Shown here one piece after another: positions 25,291 to 37,596 of a stretch of DNA of 64,000 nt. Position 1 is the stretch's first letter; each line of letters begins with the position of its first letter. The stretch is from assembly GCA_016169945.1 (NCBI GenBank), contig JADLSH010000273.1, forward strand, positions 2,771,001 to 2,835,000. The letters run 5' to 3'. The notes beneath the pieces are model-generated. The model saw only the letters and a list, made by a program, of their open reading frames with translations, was not told the origin of the DNA and made no database searches. The position numbers were made by a program, and so were the translations under genes. The stretch is from Trachythela sp. YZ-2020. Taxonomy: Eukaryota > Cnidaria > Anthozoa > Malacalcyonacea > Clavulariidae.

Positions 25291-26837
25291 TTAATTTCAC
25301 TCAATACAACATGCGAACAGACTTTGTGCACGCAATACAACTGAATATTGATCTAGAGCTGGCCATCTTCTAACATAAGCGAAAGCAATTTTTAGTAGGA
25401 GTTTAAACAACATGCGGGACCTTGCCTAGAAGGGTCAGCCCTTTCATGTAGAGCTCGTAAAAACACTCCTTAACAGTGTCGCAAGGTACGCGGTTTAAAG
25501 CGTAAATCCTCTATCAAGCCCTCCTCTGTTATCTATTTTGACATATTTGAAGGTGAATGTGCCTATTCGAGAGGAGGCTTCATTTAGAGAGCGGGGGGTT
25601 TCTTCCTGTCAAAACGGAGGACGCTTATTAAAAAGGGAGCTGAATTGAGAGGAGCCTTAATAAAGAATTTATCAATGTATAATGTAAACGTATTCCCTGT
25701 AAACATTGTTTGCACGTCAGAAGATCATATAAACTGATCTAACTGTGTAGACTTCAGATATGGTCAATTTTGCTTAAATTATTAATGTGGTTGATAATAC
25801 GCTTTGATATGTGATGTCGAACGATGATGATGATGAACGTAATAGATTGTAAATGACCAAACCTCTGCAGAACATCTTTTTGAAATCAATTTTTCAATAA
25901 GATTATGCCCCTATGGAATAGCCTGCCGGATGAAATAAACAGGGACCGCTGAGCATTTTGTGGATTGGGAGGGCTAAAGATCTCCGAGTGCGCAGTGACA
26001 TTAGTATGGAGTGTTGAAGGCGCAAAACCTTTAGGGGAGTATGGGGGCATGCTCACCAGAAAATTTTGAAATCTACAGTCTCCCAAATGGCATTTCATGC
26101 ACTTTAGGGGAAGATTTCAGTCTTTCAGAGCAATGTCGCAAGAATTCTTTCCAAATATTTGGTTAAACGAAAAGCTGCTGACTACCAAACTTATACCGAT
26201 CGTACCTACGCAACGAATCAGTATTTACTGCCTAGACTGAAGAAGGAATTGAAGTGCCTAATTCGATACCTATTAAGAACATTCATACTTTTCAAGATAT
26301 CTGAAAAGTAGCGCCAAAGGCCCGACGATTCCCTGCTAGATGTAAATAAACAATAAGCACTAGACATAGCAGAGATAATGTTTTCTTCAGTCTAACTTCT
26401 TTATGGTTGTAAAAAATTATATTATGTTTAACTATGTGTATTTACTAGAAATCACAATATGTATGACAATACAATATGTAGGACAAAAGCCTCCCCCAGC
26501 CTCCTCCTCCCTGAAGTCCTCCCCCTGAAGCCCCCAAACTCCCTCCTCCTCCCTGAAGTCCTCCCCCTGAAGCCCCCAAACTCCCCCCCTGCTGCGTGGT
26601 CCCTGAAATGAATAAATCCAATTTTTAGCTAACTGTATCAGCTATGGTTTGCGGCCTTACGCTCTACTAAAATATATAAAGTTAGCTAGTAGTCTTTAGT
26701 ACTTATATAGCTCAGTGCTTAGTTGCCAAGCCTTAAAGTGATCCCAAAAAAGAGTTTCTGCCTTCCCTCCAGTTATATATACAGCTCATTGGTGACCCAA
26801 TAGACGATGTTTTTTTGCGGCAGGCAAGCGGGGCCCT
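25291..26837. other. no gene seen
   Basis: Intergenic sequence with one dispersed repeat (26030-26115) and a duplicated CT-rich segment near 26490-26590 (CTCCCTCCTCCTCCCTGAAG occurring twice in part). Confidence 0.45.
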
Positions 26838-29800
26838 CAAATATAGTCTAGGACCTGTATAGGAGTTTGTATGCGTTTCATTTACCACAGGCAATCTCAA
26901 CTGTTTTAGGGTAAAATGACCATGGCGGTCAACATGGCATATGTGCCAAAACCTGAATCCGGGACGAAAGTCCTGAAAATGACCCCGTCCTGAAACGGCA
27001 GTGCCGACATAGCTCTAACTTCCGTAAAGCAGAAACGACAGCCTTTCTGAAGTGCTTATAGTGTTTAGAAGGTTGCTTTTAGGGGTAGTTATTGCAAGGA
27101 AAAATTTGTCTAAGTATAATATTTTACAAGAAAATGACCATAATTATCCATGAAATAACTAATATACCTGGCAGAGATTAAATTTTCTTATTTCCTAACA
27201 ATTTTTATCATGGGATGAAAGACTATGCTTAATTTAATATAATTATTGTAGATTTCATAAGGATTGACATTTGTTTTGTTTAAATATAATACATTTTATT
27301 TCACTTACCCCCCACCAAAACACGATTTCAGCCATATTTTGCCGTCTTGTTTGCTTTTTATCGCCGAGTCTCGCAAGTATCATCCAATTGTTGTACTTTT
27401 ACATAATGATAGATGGCTAAAGAAGATTTCAACCAAGTTTCGTCAAGTTTTGAAGCAGTGCAGTGTATTTTATCTTCGATATTGTGTCCTTCGATATTTC
27501 GTCAAATAGCGGCCATTGCAATGCCTCGCCGCTTCTCTTCCCGATAAATGCCACTTCTTCGTCTTCATATGTATTTAGATTACAGTATCCAAGAGTACTT
27601 CATTGTAGAATAGTCCCAATCGAAAAACTAGAGTAGTATAGTCCCACTTGAAAGGAAAACATCTCCATAACAAATTTAGGATCAGAATCAAAGACACGAG
27701 TTTAAAAATAATTTGAAAGTCACGCGCAATCTTCATGAAAACTCCGTCGGCTACTTGACAGGGGCAATTATTTTTCACGAGATTGAGTGCCACCACAGAA
27801 CCCAGTAAATATATTATATTTATTGTATTTTTATGATTTATGAAAAAAACAATAGAAAATACGCAAATATTTATTGTTTTTTTCATAAATCATAAAAATA
27901 CAATAAATATAATATATTTACTGGGTTCTGTGGTGGCGAACAGCGTTTCGTGAAAATGTTTTTGTTTTTGTTATTCAACTTCGCCTCAATGGCAGGGAGT
28001 CCAGAACCTCTCTCCTCCGCAGAGGCTTGTGTTTTATCACCTCTTTACATGGCGATTATGGAAAATTGTAACCGCTGTGCGAAAGACACGCAGGCGGAGG
28101 GGAGAAGCGCGAAGGGAAAAAGCCTCTGCCAGAAGTCGGTCGAAAAAATGCTAAATTGGTCGAAAAAACGCTAGATCTTGAATGACTAGAAACTCTTTTA
28201 AACAACTGACACAGCATTTTCAGCAAAAGTGTATATAACCAGGACGTTATTAATAGTAATATAATATTGACGGAACAAGTGATCTTCGTGTGAATTAAAA
28301 CTGTTTGTTTATTTAAACAGAACAACAGTTGTTTATTTAAAATGAAACAAAATGCACCTACGTTGGCTCGCCTCATATCAGAAAGCACTTGGAGATTGTT
28401 AAAAGTTTCAGAGGCAACCAAGTCCTGTAGCAATTTTATCCCTTCCTTCACCGTAGATTCGTCGTTGACGTCTGATTGTCGATGAAGCGATCGGTATTAA
28501 TGAACAGAAAGTCCATTTTGCAAAATGTTTCAACTCTCCCACCATCGCTCAAACAAGCAGGACAGCATATTTTTCCACTTCTCCAATCTAGTAGTAACAA
28601 CTTTTTGCCAAAACAAGGTGGCTTAGGTCAAGTTTTTCATGTAAACAATCGTTCATTTTATTCTTTGGAATCTTCGCAAGGACATATAGTAGTTAATTTT
28701 ATTCTGAGGGTATTGCCACCCCCGGTTTTTTTAAATTTTGGGTGTGACTTCTGGCAGAGGCTTCCCGCGCTTCTTCCCTCCGCCTGCGTGTCTTTCGCAC
28801 AGCGGTTACAATTTTCGATAATCGCCATGTAAAGAAAAACACAAGCCTCTGCGGAGGAGAGAGGTCCAGAACAGCGTCAGCCAATTACTGTGGCCCCATT
28901 GTTAGTTCCTAAGGGTTAGTATTATCCCCCCCTGTCAAGTAGCCCACGAGGAGTTTTCGCGAAGACTGCGCGTGACTTTCAAATTATTTTTAAACTTGTG
29001 TCTTTGATTCTGATCCTAAATTTGTTATGGGAGGTTTTTTCCTTTCAAGTGGGACTATACTACTCTAGTTTTTCGATTGGGACTATTCTACAATGAAGTA
29101 CTCTTGGATACTGTAATCTAAATACATATGAAGACGAAGAAGTGGCATTTATCAGGAAGAGAAGCGGCGAGGCATTCCAATGGCCGCTATTTGACGAAAT
29201 ATCGAAGGACACATTATCGAAGATAAAATACACTGCACTGCTTCAAAACTTGACGAAACTTGGTTGAAATCTTCTTTAGCCATCTATCATTATGTAAAAG
29301 TACAACAATTGGATGATACTTGCGAGACTCGGCGATAAAAAGCAAACAAGACGGCAAAATATGGCTGAAATCGTGTTGTGTTTTGGTGGGGGGTAAGTGA
29401 AATAAAATGTATTATATTTAAACAAAACAAATGTCAATCCTTATGAAATCTACAATAATTATATTAAACTAAGCATAGTTTTTCATCCCATGATAAAAAT
29501 TGTTAGGAAATAAGAAAATTTAATCTCTGCCAGGTATATTAGTTATTTCATGGATAATTAGCAGTTGACCTGGGGTGGTGCATGGTCATTTTCTTGTAAA
29601 ATATTATACTTAGACAAATTTTTCCTTCCAGTAACTACCCCTAAAAGCAACCTTCTAAACACTATAAGCACTTCAGAAAGGCTGTCGCTTCTGCTTTTCG
29701 GAAGTTAGAGCTATGTCGGCACTGCCGTTTCAGGGCGGGGTCATTTTCAGGACTTTCGTCCCGGATTCAGGTTTTGGCACATATGCCATGTTGACCGCCA

Positions 29801-29880
29801 TGGTCATTTTACCCTAAAACAGTTGAGATTGCTTGTGGTAAATGAAATGCATACAAACTCCTATACAGGTCCTAGACTAA
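26838..29880. mobile_element. 3-kb foldback (long inverted repeat)
   Basis: The left arm (about 26838-28150) and right arm (about 28735-29880) are inverted copies of each other, traceable through markers such as GACCATGGCGGTCAACATGG (left) and its reverse complement near 29790. Arms differ by substitutions and short indels, so they are old rather than an assembly mirror. About 590 bp separate them. No transposase domain is recognised. Confidence 0.75.
27789..27937. repeat. 66-bp near-perfect hairpin in left arm
   Basis: Bases 27789-27854 and 27872-27937 are inverted copies with a 17-base loop. The hairpin is present in the left arm only; the corresponding right-arm position lacks it. Confidence 0.8.
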
Positions 29881-29931
29881 TATACGAATCAGAAAAAAAC
29901 ATGATGATATTTTTTATTTTTTATACAAATA

Positions 29932-30423
29932 TACAGGGTGTTTTAAAAAAAAAGGAGACCTTTAGAAATCGGTCCTTTGTTATAATTTGTATGCCTAAGT
30001 ATGATGTTAAACCCATGTGCTTTTCACAGGCGGGTTCCGATCGGTAAACTTTTCTCTGAAAGCGTTCTGTACTGCGGCTATGCTTTGAGTTTGTGTGTAA
30101 GTTACAACAATAAAGACTCGTTGTTCTGTGGTCAGTTGAACCATTTTATTTCAACTGATAGAAAAAAATAATTCCTGCATGGTAAGTTAACATTTTGTGT
30201 AGTTATTAAAATTTTAAATACCCATGGGCGCATATTATATTATATCAATTATGAATAATATTTTAATTTCTAAAAGTCTGCTTTTAATATACGCACCCTG
30301 CCAATATTCAACGCGTCAGTGGACTCGGTGCTCGGTAGGGCGCAACCATTCAAATTATAACAATCAAATGGGACCGATCTCTAAAGCCAAAAGGTCTCCC
30401 TTTTTTATACAGTACACCCTGTA
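29932..30423. mobile_element. mariner-like MITE
   Basis: TACAGGGTGTTTTAAAAAAA at the left and TTTTTTATACAGTACACCCT at the right make an imperfect inverted repeat flanked by TA. Inside, GGAGACCTTTAGAAATCGG pairs with a copy near 30370-30400. It shares end sequence with the MITE at 21743. Confidence 0.7.
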
Positions 30424-31849
30424 TTCATCAACAAATATGCAAGTGCTGAGTCGTTTGGAAGTTTGTTTTGTCCAAAACCGATGTATTTATGAGCAAATTT
30501 AAAAATATTACAAGCCGTATAGTACCAAATTTAAATTTATTTAACACTGGAAATAGCAATAAAAATGAAGAACCGATAGAAGAAAGACTTAGAGTCTTAG
30601 ACTCGACCAGTTTTCGTTGTTGAAGGTAACAAATAGAATGTCAATGATCGTATTTAATACGACTTTTCGTAAACATTAATGCTAACATTGTCGTTTCTCT
30701 TGCAGACTGTTCGGCATGGGTTTCCCTATAAACCTACCTGTCCTGCATACGACCCTCTGCAGAAGTTGCTAGCTATTGGTACAGCTAAAGGTTATGTAAA
30801 TTTGTATCTTTTTGTCTTAATAATCTCTTAATCTTAGCCATTTTAGGCTTCGATTTGCTTCGTTTAGCTTGGCTGCGTAAAGTTTGTTGTCTTTTATATT
30901 GCAGCTGTTTAAAAAAACGTAAATAATCCAACCATATTTAGGCTTCATGTTCCTTTAAATTACTTACTTTTTCTAATGGTATTAATGACAAACATCGCTT
31001 TATAAAATGTGACAAATTTGTAGTAATTTTGCTCCTGTTAAATTATTCTCTTGTGTTTATAAATACTTTTAAACTGTAATCGAATATTTCATTTTATATT
31101 TAAAACGCAATTATTTAATTTGTCTTAGTTTCGTCTCAAAAAATGCATTAGTTGCAATTTATAGTTAAACAGTATGTACAGTATGTTGTCGAATATTATA
31201 TTTCATTTGTTAATTTAATAATAAAATTAATAAATTGTATATTAAGTGATTTAATTTAGTTAAAATATTTTATAATTTTAGAGTAATGTTCTATATTTAT
31301 AGGAAGTAATTTCTGCTGGACATTCAGTGAATTGTTAGTTTGTTAGTTTGTTTTTAGCAGTATGTAAAATGGATACCGGGCTTTTGAAACTGGTATCCAA
31401 TTTTGAAAGCTAGTACCACAATCTCAGAGGTGAAATGCGCTTGCTCTGACGACCGCACCACCGAAGCTTAGGCCATAGTTACGCCCCTGTCACTTGGACA
31501 CTGCTCAGCATGTTAAATCGATAGCCCTGGTATCACATATTGTGTACATGAAACCGTAACAAGAGTTGCAGTTATGGTCAGCCAGGAGTTCAATGTACTG
31601 TATCACATGATACGAAAGTCGCTCTACAGAAGCTGTTGTTTTTAATTAACGAGGTCAGTAATGCATTTAGAGGTCATCCTGTATAATTATCAACATTTTT
31701 ACAAGCGTACAAACCGTACACTAGGGGTGGTGGGAGTCTAAAATGTTGACGATAGATCCAGCATGATTTAAATGAGCCGAGGGTCAACAATTGTAGCGTC
31801 CATTTTGGGAGTGGGAGGGAGATTTAAAAGAAGAGTACTCTATGTTGTA

Positions 31850-32165
31850 GCAAACCTACAGCAGACGTGTACCAATGCTGTTTCAACAACCTGTTATCAG
31901 GGTGTGTTCACACCGCTTGTTCCCAGCTTGTTGACAACTTGTCAACGGATTGTTGACAACTTGCTACAAGGTTGTTGACCCAATAGACTTGTTACAAGTT
32001 TTTTCAACAACTTGTTGTCATTTTGCAATTGAACAACTTGTTGCCAAGTTGTGAGTGACAAGCTTGTAGCAACTTGATAAAATTACAACATTGTTACAAC
32101 TTGTCAACAAGCTTGCCACAAGTCTGTTGCAAACACATCTTGTTGACAAGACGTGAGATTTGTAC
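31850..32165. mobile_element. EnSpm-like non-autonomous repeat
   Basis: Dense, bidirectional copies of TTGTTGACAACTTG-type motifs resemble EnSpm subterminal arrays but differ in sequence from the element at 12.5-25.1 kb (TTGTTGAC versus TTGCTGC/TTGATGC). Exact ends were not resolved. It lies in an intron of the tomosyn-like remnant. Confidence 0.5.
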
Positions 32166-32711
32166 GTGTGTAGCAGGAGACACAATGAGAATAATCCATG
32201 ATGGAAAATATGTCGATTCACCAGATTATTTTTCTTTGTTCCACTAAGGGTGCTTTGATTAGTGTCTGTGCTGACGACTCTCTACATTTAAGGAATCTAC
32301 GTCATAGAAAACCAGCCATAGTTCATTCGCTACACTTTAACTACAAACGAGACAGGTAAAAAAATTCCATCAATCATTTTGTCGGTTGTGATAAATTAGT
32401 AGGGTATAATCCAGTCGTAGATAGTCCAGAATCCTGGCTGTTGGGATTAAATATATTTCCAAGTGACGTATGGCATAGTTTTGCTGTACCAACCAAGGCG
32501 TACTGTCTTTCTCTTGCATATCCAGTGTGAATGTTTCATTTCAAAGTAAGTGGATATACTTGGGAACAAATGCTGGCAATGTTCATTTTGTTAATGTTGA
32601 ATAATTTCAACTATCTGGCTATACCATCCATTGGAATAAAGCAATAGAAAGGTAAAGTTGATACAGACACCGTTTTTCTAGAACAAAAGATTCCGGATTG
32701 GTTAATTAAAG

Positions 32712-32990
32712 TTGCCGGGGCTTCGGTGGTGCAGTTGTCAGAGCATAGGTTCGATTCTTGCTACGGACTCATGACACAATGTGAAAAGAGTCAGTCAACG
32801 CTCTACCGAAAGTCGTGGGTTTTCTCCAGGTACTCCGGTTTCTTCCCACAGGGAATGTTGACAATGTGGGTTTGGATAAGCCCCAAACTAACCCTTCCAT
32901 CATAGCTGTGCTCCCTGATCAGGCATGAGTCATACGGTGGCGGCTTTTACAAGCTTTCCACTCGATCAAGTTGAGCTTCGTCCTTTGTAT
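32712..32990 (+). mobile_element. tRNA-derived SINE
   Basis: Begins with GGGGCTTCGGTGGTGCAGTT (A-box like) followed by GGTTCGATTCTTG (B box), then a non-tRNA body with TCTCCAGGTACTCCGGTTTC. It ends near a TACTTACTTACTTGC-rich microsatellite at about 33030-33080. It has no RNA gene of its own beyond the pol III promoter remnant. Confidence 0.7.
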
Positions 32991-33194
32991 AGTTCAACTC
33001 GAAGCACCAAGTTTAACTGCCCACTTGCCTTGCCTTACTTACTTACTTGCCACTTACTTACTTACTTGCCTGCTTGCTTGCCCCTGCTTGCTTAATATCA
33101 CTTCTCGACAATACGCCAGATCCGCGCAGGCTACGTCAGTGAACTCTGGAGAAGCACTTAGCACGTCAGAAATAGTGTGCTGCCTCGCTAGCAG

Positions 33195-33690
33195 CCAGTA
33201 AGGCAGCAACCCATTCTAACAACCCATTCCGCAGCAACCCATTCCGCAGCAACCATTCACAACAACCCATTTCCCAACCCATTCCCAACAACCCATTCCC
33301 AACAACCCATTCACAACAATTCATTCCCCAACCCATTCCCCAACAGCCATTCCCATTCCCAGCAGCCCATTCCCCAACAACGATGACAACCCATTCCCAA
33401 AGCCATTCCCCAACTATGACTCGCAGCAACCCATTTCCAGCAACCCATTCTCCAGCAACCCATTCCCCAGCAACCCTTTCCCCAGCAACCCATTCCCCAG
33501 CAACCCATTCCCCAGCAACCCATTCTCCAGCAACCCATTCCCCAGCAACCCATTTCCCAGCAACCCATTCCCCAACCCACAAAAACTCATTCCCAAAGCA
33601 AACTCCATTCCCAGAACCATCTCTAGCAACCTATTCCCTGCAACCCATTTCCCACCCAGCAACCCATTTCCCAGCAACCCATTCCCCAAG
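33195..33690. repeat. 15-bp minisatellite (CCCATTCCCCAGCAA)
   Basis: Degenerate units of about 15 bp run for nearly 500 bp; spacing and composition degrade toward the left end. Long open frames on both strands here are artefacts of the repeat. Confidence 0.85.
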
Positions 33691-33940
33691 GGTGGTCGCC
33701 TAATACAGGTTGACTGTATATATATAATTTGTAATAGTTATAGTTACTGATTGGTTATGAGTCAGGTTTGATTGTATTGTGGGACTTGAAGAACAAAATT
33801 GTGGATCAACGCTTTCAATCTCCACAGGTAATAGACTATGAGTGTTTTTGTCCATGCAGGTCACATGCCGTATTTACTCGTTGAAGTCCCCCCGTCCGCC
33901 AATTAAATATCTCTTACATGGGACAACTTTTAGCGACAAC

Positions 33941-34430
33941 CACTGATCTGAATACTGATAGGGCATCCTATTGAATTCATTGAGCCAACTTTGAAGCCAG
34001 AATATTTTTAACGAGATCAGATTTATAAATTTGTCAAATTCTTTACTAGTCAAATTTTTAGCTGTTTAAATGAGTTATACTATGAAGCAAATATTTTTTC
34101 CTATGTAACTTGAGAAATAGAGCTTCCATCATTTGTTCTAATGAGTTTTAGAACGTTTTAAACACCACATAATGAGGCTTATGGCGGCCATATTGGTGTG
34201 ACCTGATTAGTTATTCACCGGCAAATTTAGGAAGAAAGAGAGGCCACTGATGATTAATTTGTATCGAGACAATAAGTTTTCTTTCCCACCAATAACTAGA
34301 AACTTATAGAAGATCTTTAAACATGTCCCCAACACCACAGTAGATTTGTGGTCGTCACACCAATATGGCAGCCATTGGCTTCATTCATACATAGCAGATG
34401 CACTATCCAGTTCTAGTTTTCAGATCAGTG
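33941..34430. mobile_element. hAT-type MITE, copy 1
   Basis: 490 bp, ends CACTGATCTGAA and CAGATCAGTG, flanked by the exact 8-bp duplication GCGACAAC (33933-33940, 34431-34438). It inserted into the terminal repeat of the larger TIR element. Related copies are at 38586, 46699 and 50535. Confidence 0.85.
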
Positions 34431-34750
34431 GCGACAACTCGCAATCCAAGTCGTTACAGAACCAATCAAATTACGTAAGTAGCTTATCCCGTACATCCAC
34501 CGCCGGAAGTGATTAGTATTCAAAATGGCGGGATATGCGCACGATAGTAATTAGTATTCAAAATGGCGTCGCGTGCGTCATATTGGGAAGTGACGTCATA
34601 GTTGTACGTACGCCTTGTACGTACGTATTGTGCGAAAAAAGGATTTGAAGCGGAACAACGCCCTGTGTTTGAAACGGAAGAGAGAAAGGAAGAAAGAGTT
34701 AAAGAGCAAAAAGTATCGAGGGAATTATATCGCGTAAACTTCTAATTGCA

Positions 34751-35083
34751 ATGGCAAAGAAAAGGGGTATCATCTATGCGGGCAACATGAGTAAAAAACA
34801 ACTCCGCCGTGTAATATCTTTAAACGAGCAAGACTCTGCCATACTGTGTCTCCCTGAAGTTGAGAATAGTAGAAACAATTATAGGGAGAATCACCGCGAA
34901 GAAGCTTGCGAGACGTCTAGACAATGGAGACTAAAAAACCCAGAAAAGGCAGCTGCTCATTGGACTAAATACAAAGACCTAACCGAGATCGGTCTGTTAA
35001 ACTGGGGTGTTAGGAAGCGTGATAGAGTGCCAGGAGAGTGCTGGAAAACAACAACATTAAAACCTCCCAACGCGACGGAATAA
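34751..35083 (+). CDS. basic 110-residue protein of TIR element
   Basis: ATG at 34751, stop at 35081-35083. The protein is rich in Lys/Arg/Glu, with NNYRENHREEACETSRQWRL and NPEKAAAHWTKYKD (about residues 47-80), a repetitive basic-acidic pattern seen in some transposon-borne DNA-binding tails. I do not recognise a family. It is the only plus-strand frame of note in the element and may be an exon of a longer gene. Confidence 0.4.
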   Translation: MAKKRGIIYAGNMSKKQLRRVISLNEQDSAILCLPEVENSRNNYRENHREEACETSRQWRLKNPEKAAAHWTKYKDLTEIGLLNWGVRKRDRVPGECWKTTTLKPPNATE

Positions 35084-35512
35084 GCCAAGAGCAAAATAAG
35101 GCCATTCAGAACATGAACATTATATAAATATCGTTTTCAGGACAATAATTAATATATGTATGGTTTTACTATTTTAAATATACACGTTTTGACTTTTTGT
35201 ATTCATCAGCAAGGTGTTTTTGTAAGGGCCCCCCCGTCCCGTTCGAAGGAATTGCCAGCCATCTTTCTGCGGGCATAATTTCTGGGGTGTAGTGAAATTT
35301 TTCGTGCGGGACTGTTTTTAAGGAAGTGTAGTTATTCCTGCGTATAATACGGGTAGTGTGCCCGTTTAAGAAAAAAGTAACTGATCAAACAACTTGAATG
35401 GTGCAACTGCTTTATTTTAACACAAAAATCTATTACATTTTTAATTTGTAATTTATGAGTCAGCAGCATCTTCATCAACACCATCATCATCATCGTAGAA
35501 ATGTTGCCTGTC

Positions 35513-36067
35513 TTATAGCAGACGCTTGAACAGATATTTTCTCTTTTCTACTGCGGAATATAAAGCTTCGTCGCGGTCGAGGAGATCTACGTCTATCAAA
35601 TTATCTCTTGTCTGCATAATCTTCTTGTGAGTTGGATCTTTTTTCATGTGTGACATCCACAGCAGCCGGTCTACATAAACATCTTCTAGTTCTTTTGTCA
35701 GTTTTGGAAGAAGTGCTGAAAATGATTGCCTCTTAGCTTCAACGTCACTAAAACCTTCACTTTCAATACACGCAACGTTTTCTTGAAATTCATCCAAAAG
35801 TTGCAGTTTTGCTTCATGTATCAACGTTGACCAGGGGTCTTAGTCTTCTCCATCTTCGCAGGTTTGGTGATCCCCGTCTTCGCTTTCCTCTTTGCTGTCA
35901 TTTTCCTCGCTGTTCCCATTTTCTTCGCTGCTGCTCTCTTTTTCTTCGCTGTTATATTCTTCCTCGTTATCATCATCACTATCGAAAATTTCGCTGTTGT
36001 GATATTCAGAAGAGGTAGATGCCCCTTCATTGAAATTATCCATTCTAGCTCTTTTTGCTCTGGGCAT
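35513..36067 (-). pseudogene. acidic TE protein with in-frame stop
   Basis: One minus-strand frame runs from ATG at 36067 to a stop at 35513-35515, interrupted by TAA at 35840-35842. The first part (75 codons) starts MPRAKRARMDNF and becomes a Ser/Glu/Asp tract. Past the stop it continues in the same frame DPWSTLIHEAKLQLLDEF and later LPKLTKELEDVYVDRLLWM. The continuous homology-like sense on both sides of TAA suggests nonsense decay, or less likely readthrough. I have the impression of similar proteins being frequent in cnidarian repeats but cannot name the family. Confidence 0.5.
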
Positions 36068-36097
36068 AATGTCGTGGTCTTCTTAATCTGCGCAAGA

Positions 36098-36226
36098 TTA
36101 CTTGACGTTATTCAGAAAAACACGTCTTTCTTCACTTGATAACCGGTGAATGTCTGCCAAGTGATTGGATAGTTTGCAAAGGTTTTTCTTTCCGCACAGA
36201 GGACAGTCTTTATGCGTTCGTGGCAT
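36098..36226 (-). CDS. short C2H2-type zinc finger of TIR element
   Basis: ATG at 36226, stop at 36098-36100, 42 residues: a CPLCGKKNLCKLSNHLADIH zinc finger (Cys-x2-Cys ... His-x4-His) and a basic tail. It lies directly upstream of and on the same strand as the acidic frame starting at 36067, 31 bp away in another frame, so the two may once have been one protein. Confidence 0.5.
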   Translation of the reverse strand: MPRTHKDCPLCGKKNLCKLSNHLADIHRLSSEERRVFLNNVK

Positions 36227-36309
36227 GGAGCGAAATGACTTCTCTTTTCAGGGTACACAGTTTTTAATGATTATGTCGAACAAACAAGTCCTTGAAAAAG
36301 CCTGTAGAC

Positions 36310-36990
36310 GTGTCCTTACGTCCCGTAAGACTGTTCCATAACGATACCTATACATTTTGTCAAACGGGACCCCGGTACGTCGCTACGGGACGCATTTTAA
36401 CGCGTCCCGACGTCCCGTAAGACTGTTCCATGGCCATACCTATACATTTTGTCAAACGGGACCCCGGGACATCGCTACGGGACGCATTTTAACGCATCCC
36501 GACGTCCCGTAAGACTGTTCCATGGCGATACCTATACATTTTGTCAAACGGGACCCCGGGACGTCTTGCGGGACGTATTTTAACGCGTCCCGACGTCCCG
36601 TAAGACTGTTCCGTGGCGACACCTATACATTTTGTCAAACGGGACCCCGGGACGTCGCTACAGGACGCATTTTAACGTGTCCCGACGTCCCGTAAGACTG
36701 TTCCATGGCGATAGCTATACATTTTGTTAAACGGGACCCCGGAACGTCGCTACGGGACGCATTTTAACGCGTCCCGACGTCCCGTAAGACTGTCCCATGG
36801 CAAGACCTACACATTTTGTCAAACGGGACCCCGGGACGTCGCTACGGGACGCATCTTAATGCGTCCCGACGTCCCGGAAGACTGTTCCATGGCGATACCT
36901 ATACATTCCTTCGAACGGGACCACGGGACGCCCTAAATATGTCCCGCAAGACGTTCCCAACGCGTCCCTTCGAGCGGGACTTGTTAAATA
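36310..36990. repeat. 92-bp GC-rich tandem array, about 7 copies
   Basis: Units start with GACGTCCCGTAAGACTGTTC at about 36318, 36409, 36501, 36589, 36681, 36773 and 36865 (one is 4 bp shorter). Each contains ACGGGACCCCGGGACGTC. GC and CpG content are far above the surroundings. The last copies decay into CGGGAC/GTCCCG pieces. Confidence 0.85.
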
Positions 36991-37493
36991 TGTCCCGCAA
37001 CAAGGTCCCGTAAATGAGTACTTCTACGGGACTCGCTAAATATGTCCCGTAAGTATTTATACTGTAATATGACGTCATATCTTAGTGTGCACAGCGTGAC
37101 GTAATATCTTAGTGCGCACACCGTGCGCACACCGTGACAATATGTCGAAGGACTGTTTATTTGTGTAAAACTCGGACAATGTGTTTAATTACTGTTTATT
37201 TGTGCAAAATTGTTATACTTTGGATATATATTGTTTAAAACATTAATCCTTGTCTGTGTTTATCTATGCATGCATCCAAGCAAAGCAGTGTCCTAGCAAC
37301 ATTATTTTGTTCTAAAAATGTATACATTTTCGTATTCGTTAAACCCCCTTTTTCCTCCTTTTGACTACGTACTTCGTTGTCGTTTGTTTATCTACAGTTT
37401 TTAATTCAAGTTTACATAGAAACACGGTTCTATATATATCATTGCTTTGAGGAAGGGTTTGGTGGGATTTTGTAGCAGTTGTCTGTAAATTCT

Positions 37494-37596
37494 CTAAAGC
37501 TTCTGTGGAGCTTCTGTGGAGCTTCTGTAAAGCTTCTGTGGAGCTTCTGTTAAGCTTCTGTAAAGCTTCTGTGAAGCTTCTGTGGAGCTTCTGCTT
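37494..37596. repeat. 12-bp repeat (AGCTTCTGTGGA type)
   Basis: About eight AGCTTCTG(T)-units in tandem, alternating GTGGA and GTAAA endings. Confidence 0.75.

Noticed and set aside
27575..28832. Open frames inside the 3-kb foldback
   Set aside because: No domain match, mirrored between arms, and interrupted by the nested hairpin.
33166..33703. Several overlapping open frames rich in repeated short peptides on both strands
   Set aside because: They are by-products of the 15-bp minisatellite, whose unit length is divisible by three, so all frames stay open.
35809..36139. Plus-strand frames with long Phe/Ala/Ile stretches resembling membrane segments
   Set aside because: They are the antisense of the acidic GAA/GAG-rich minus-strand frame.
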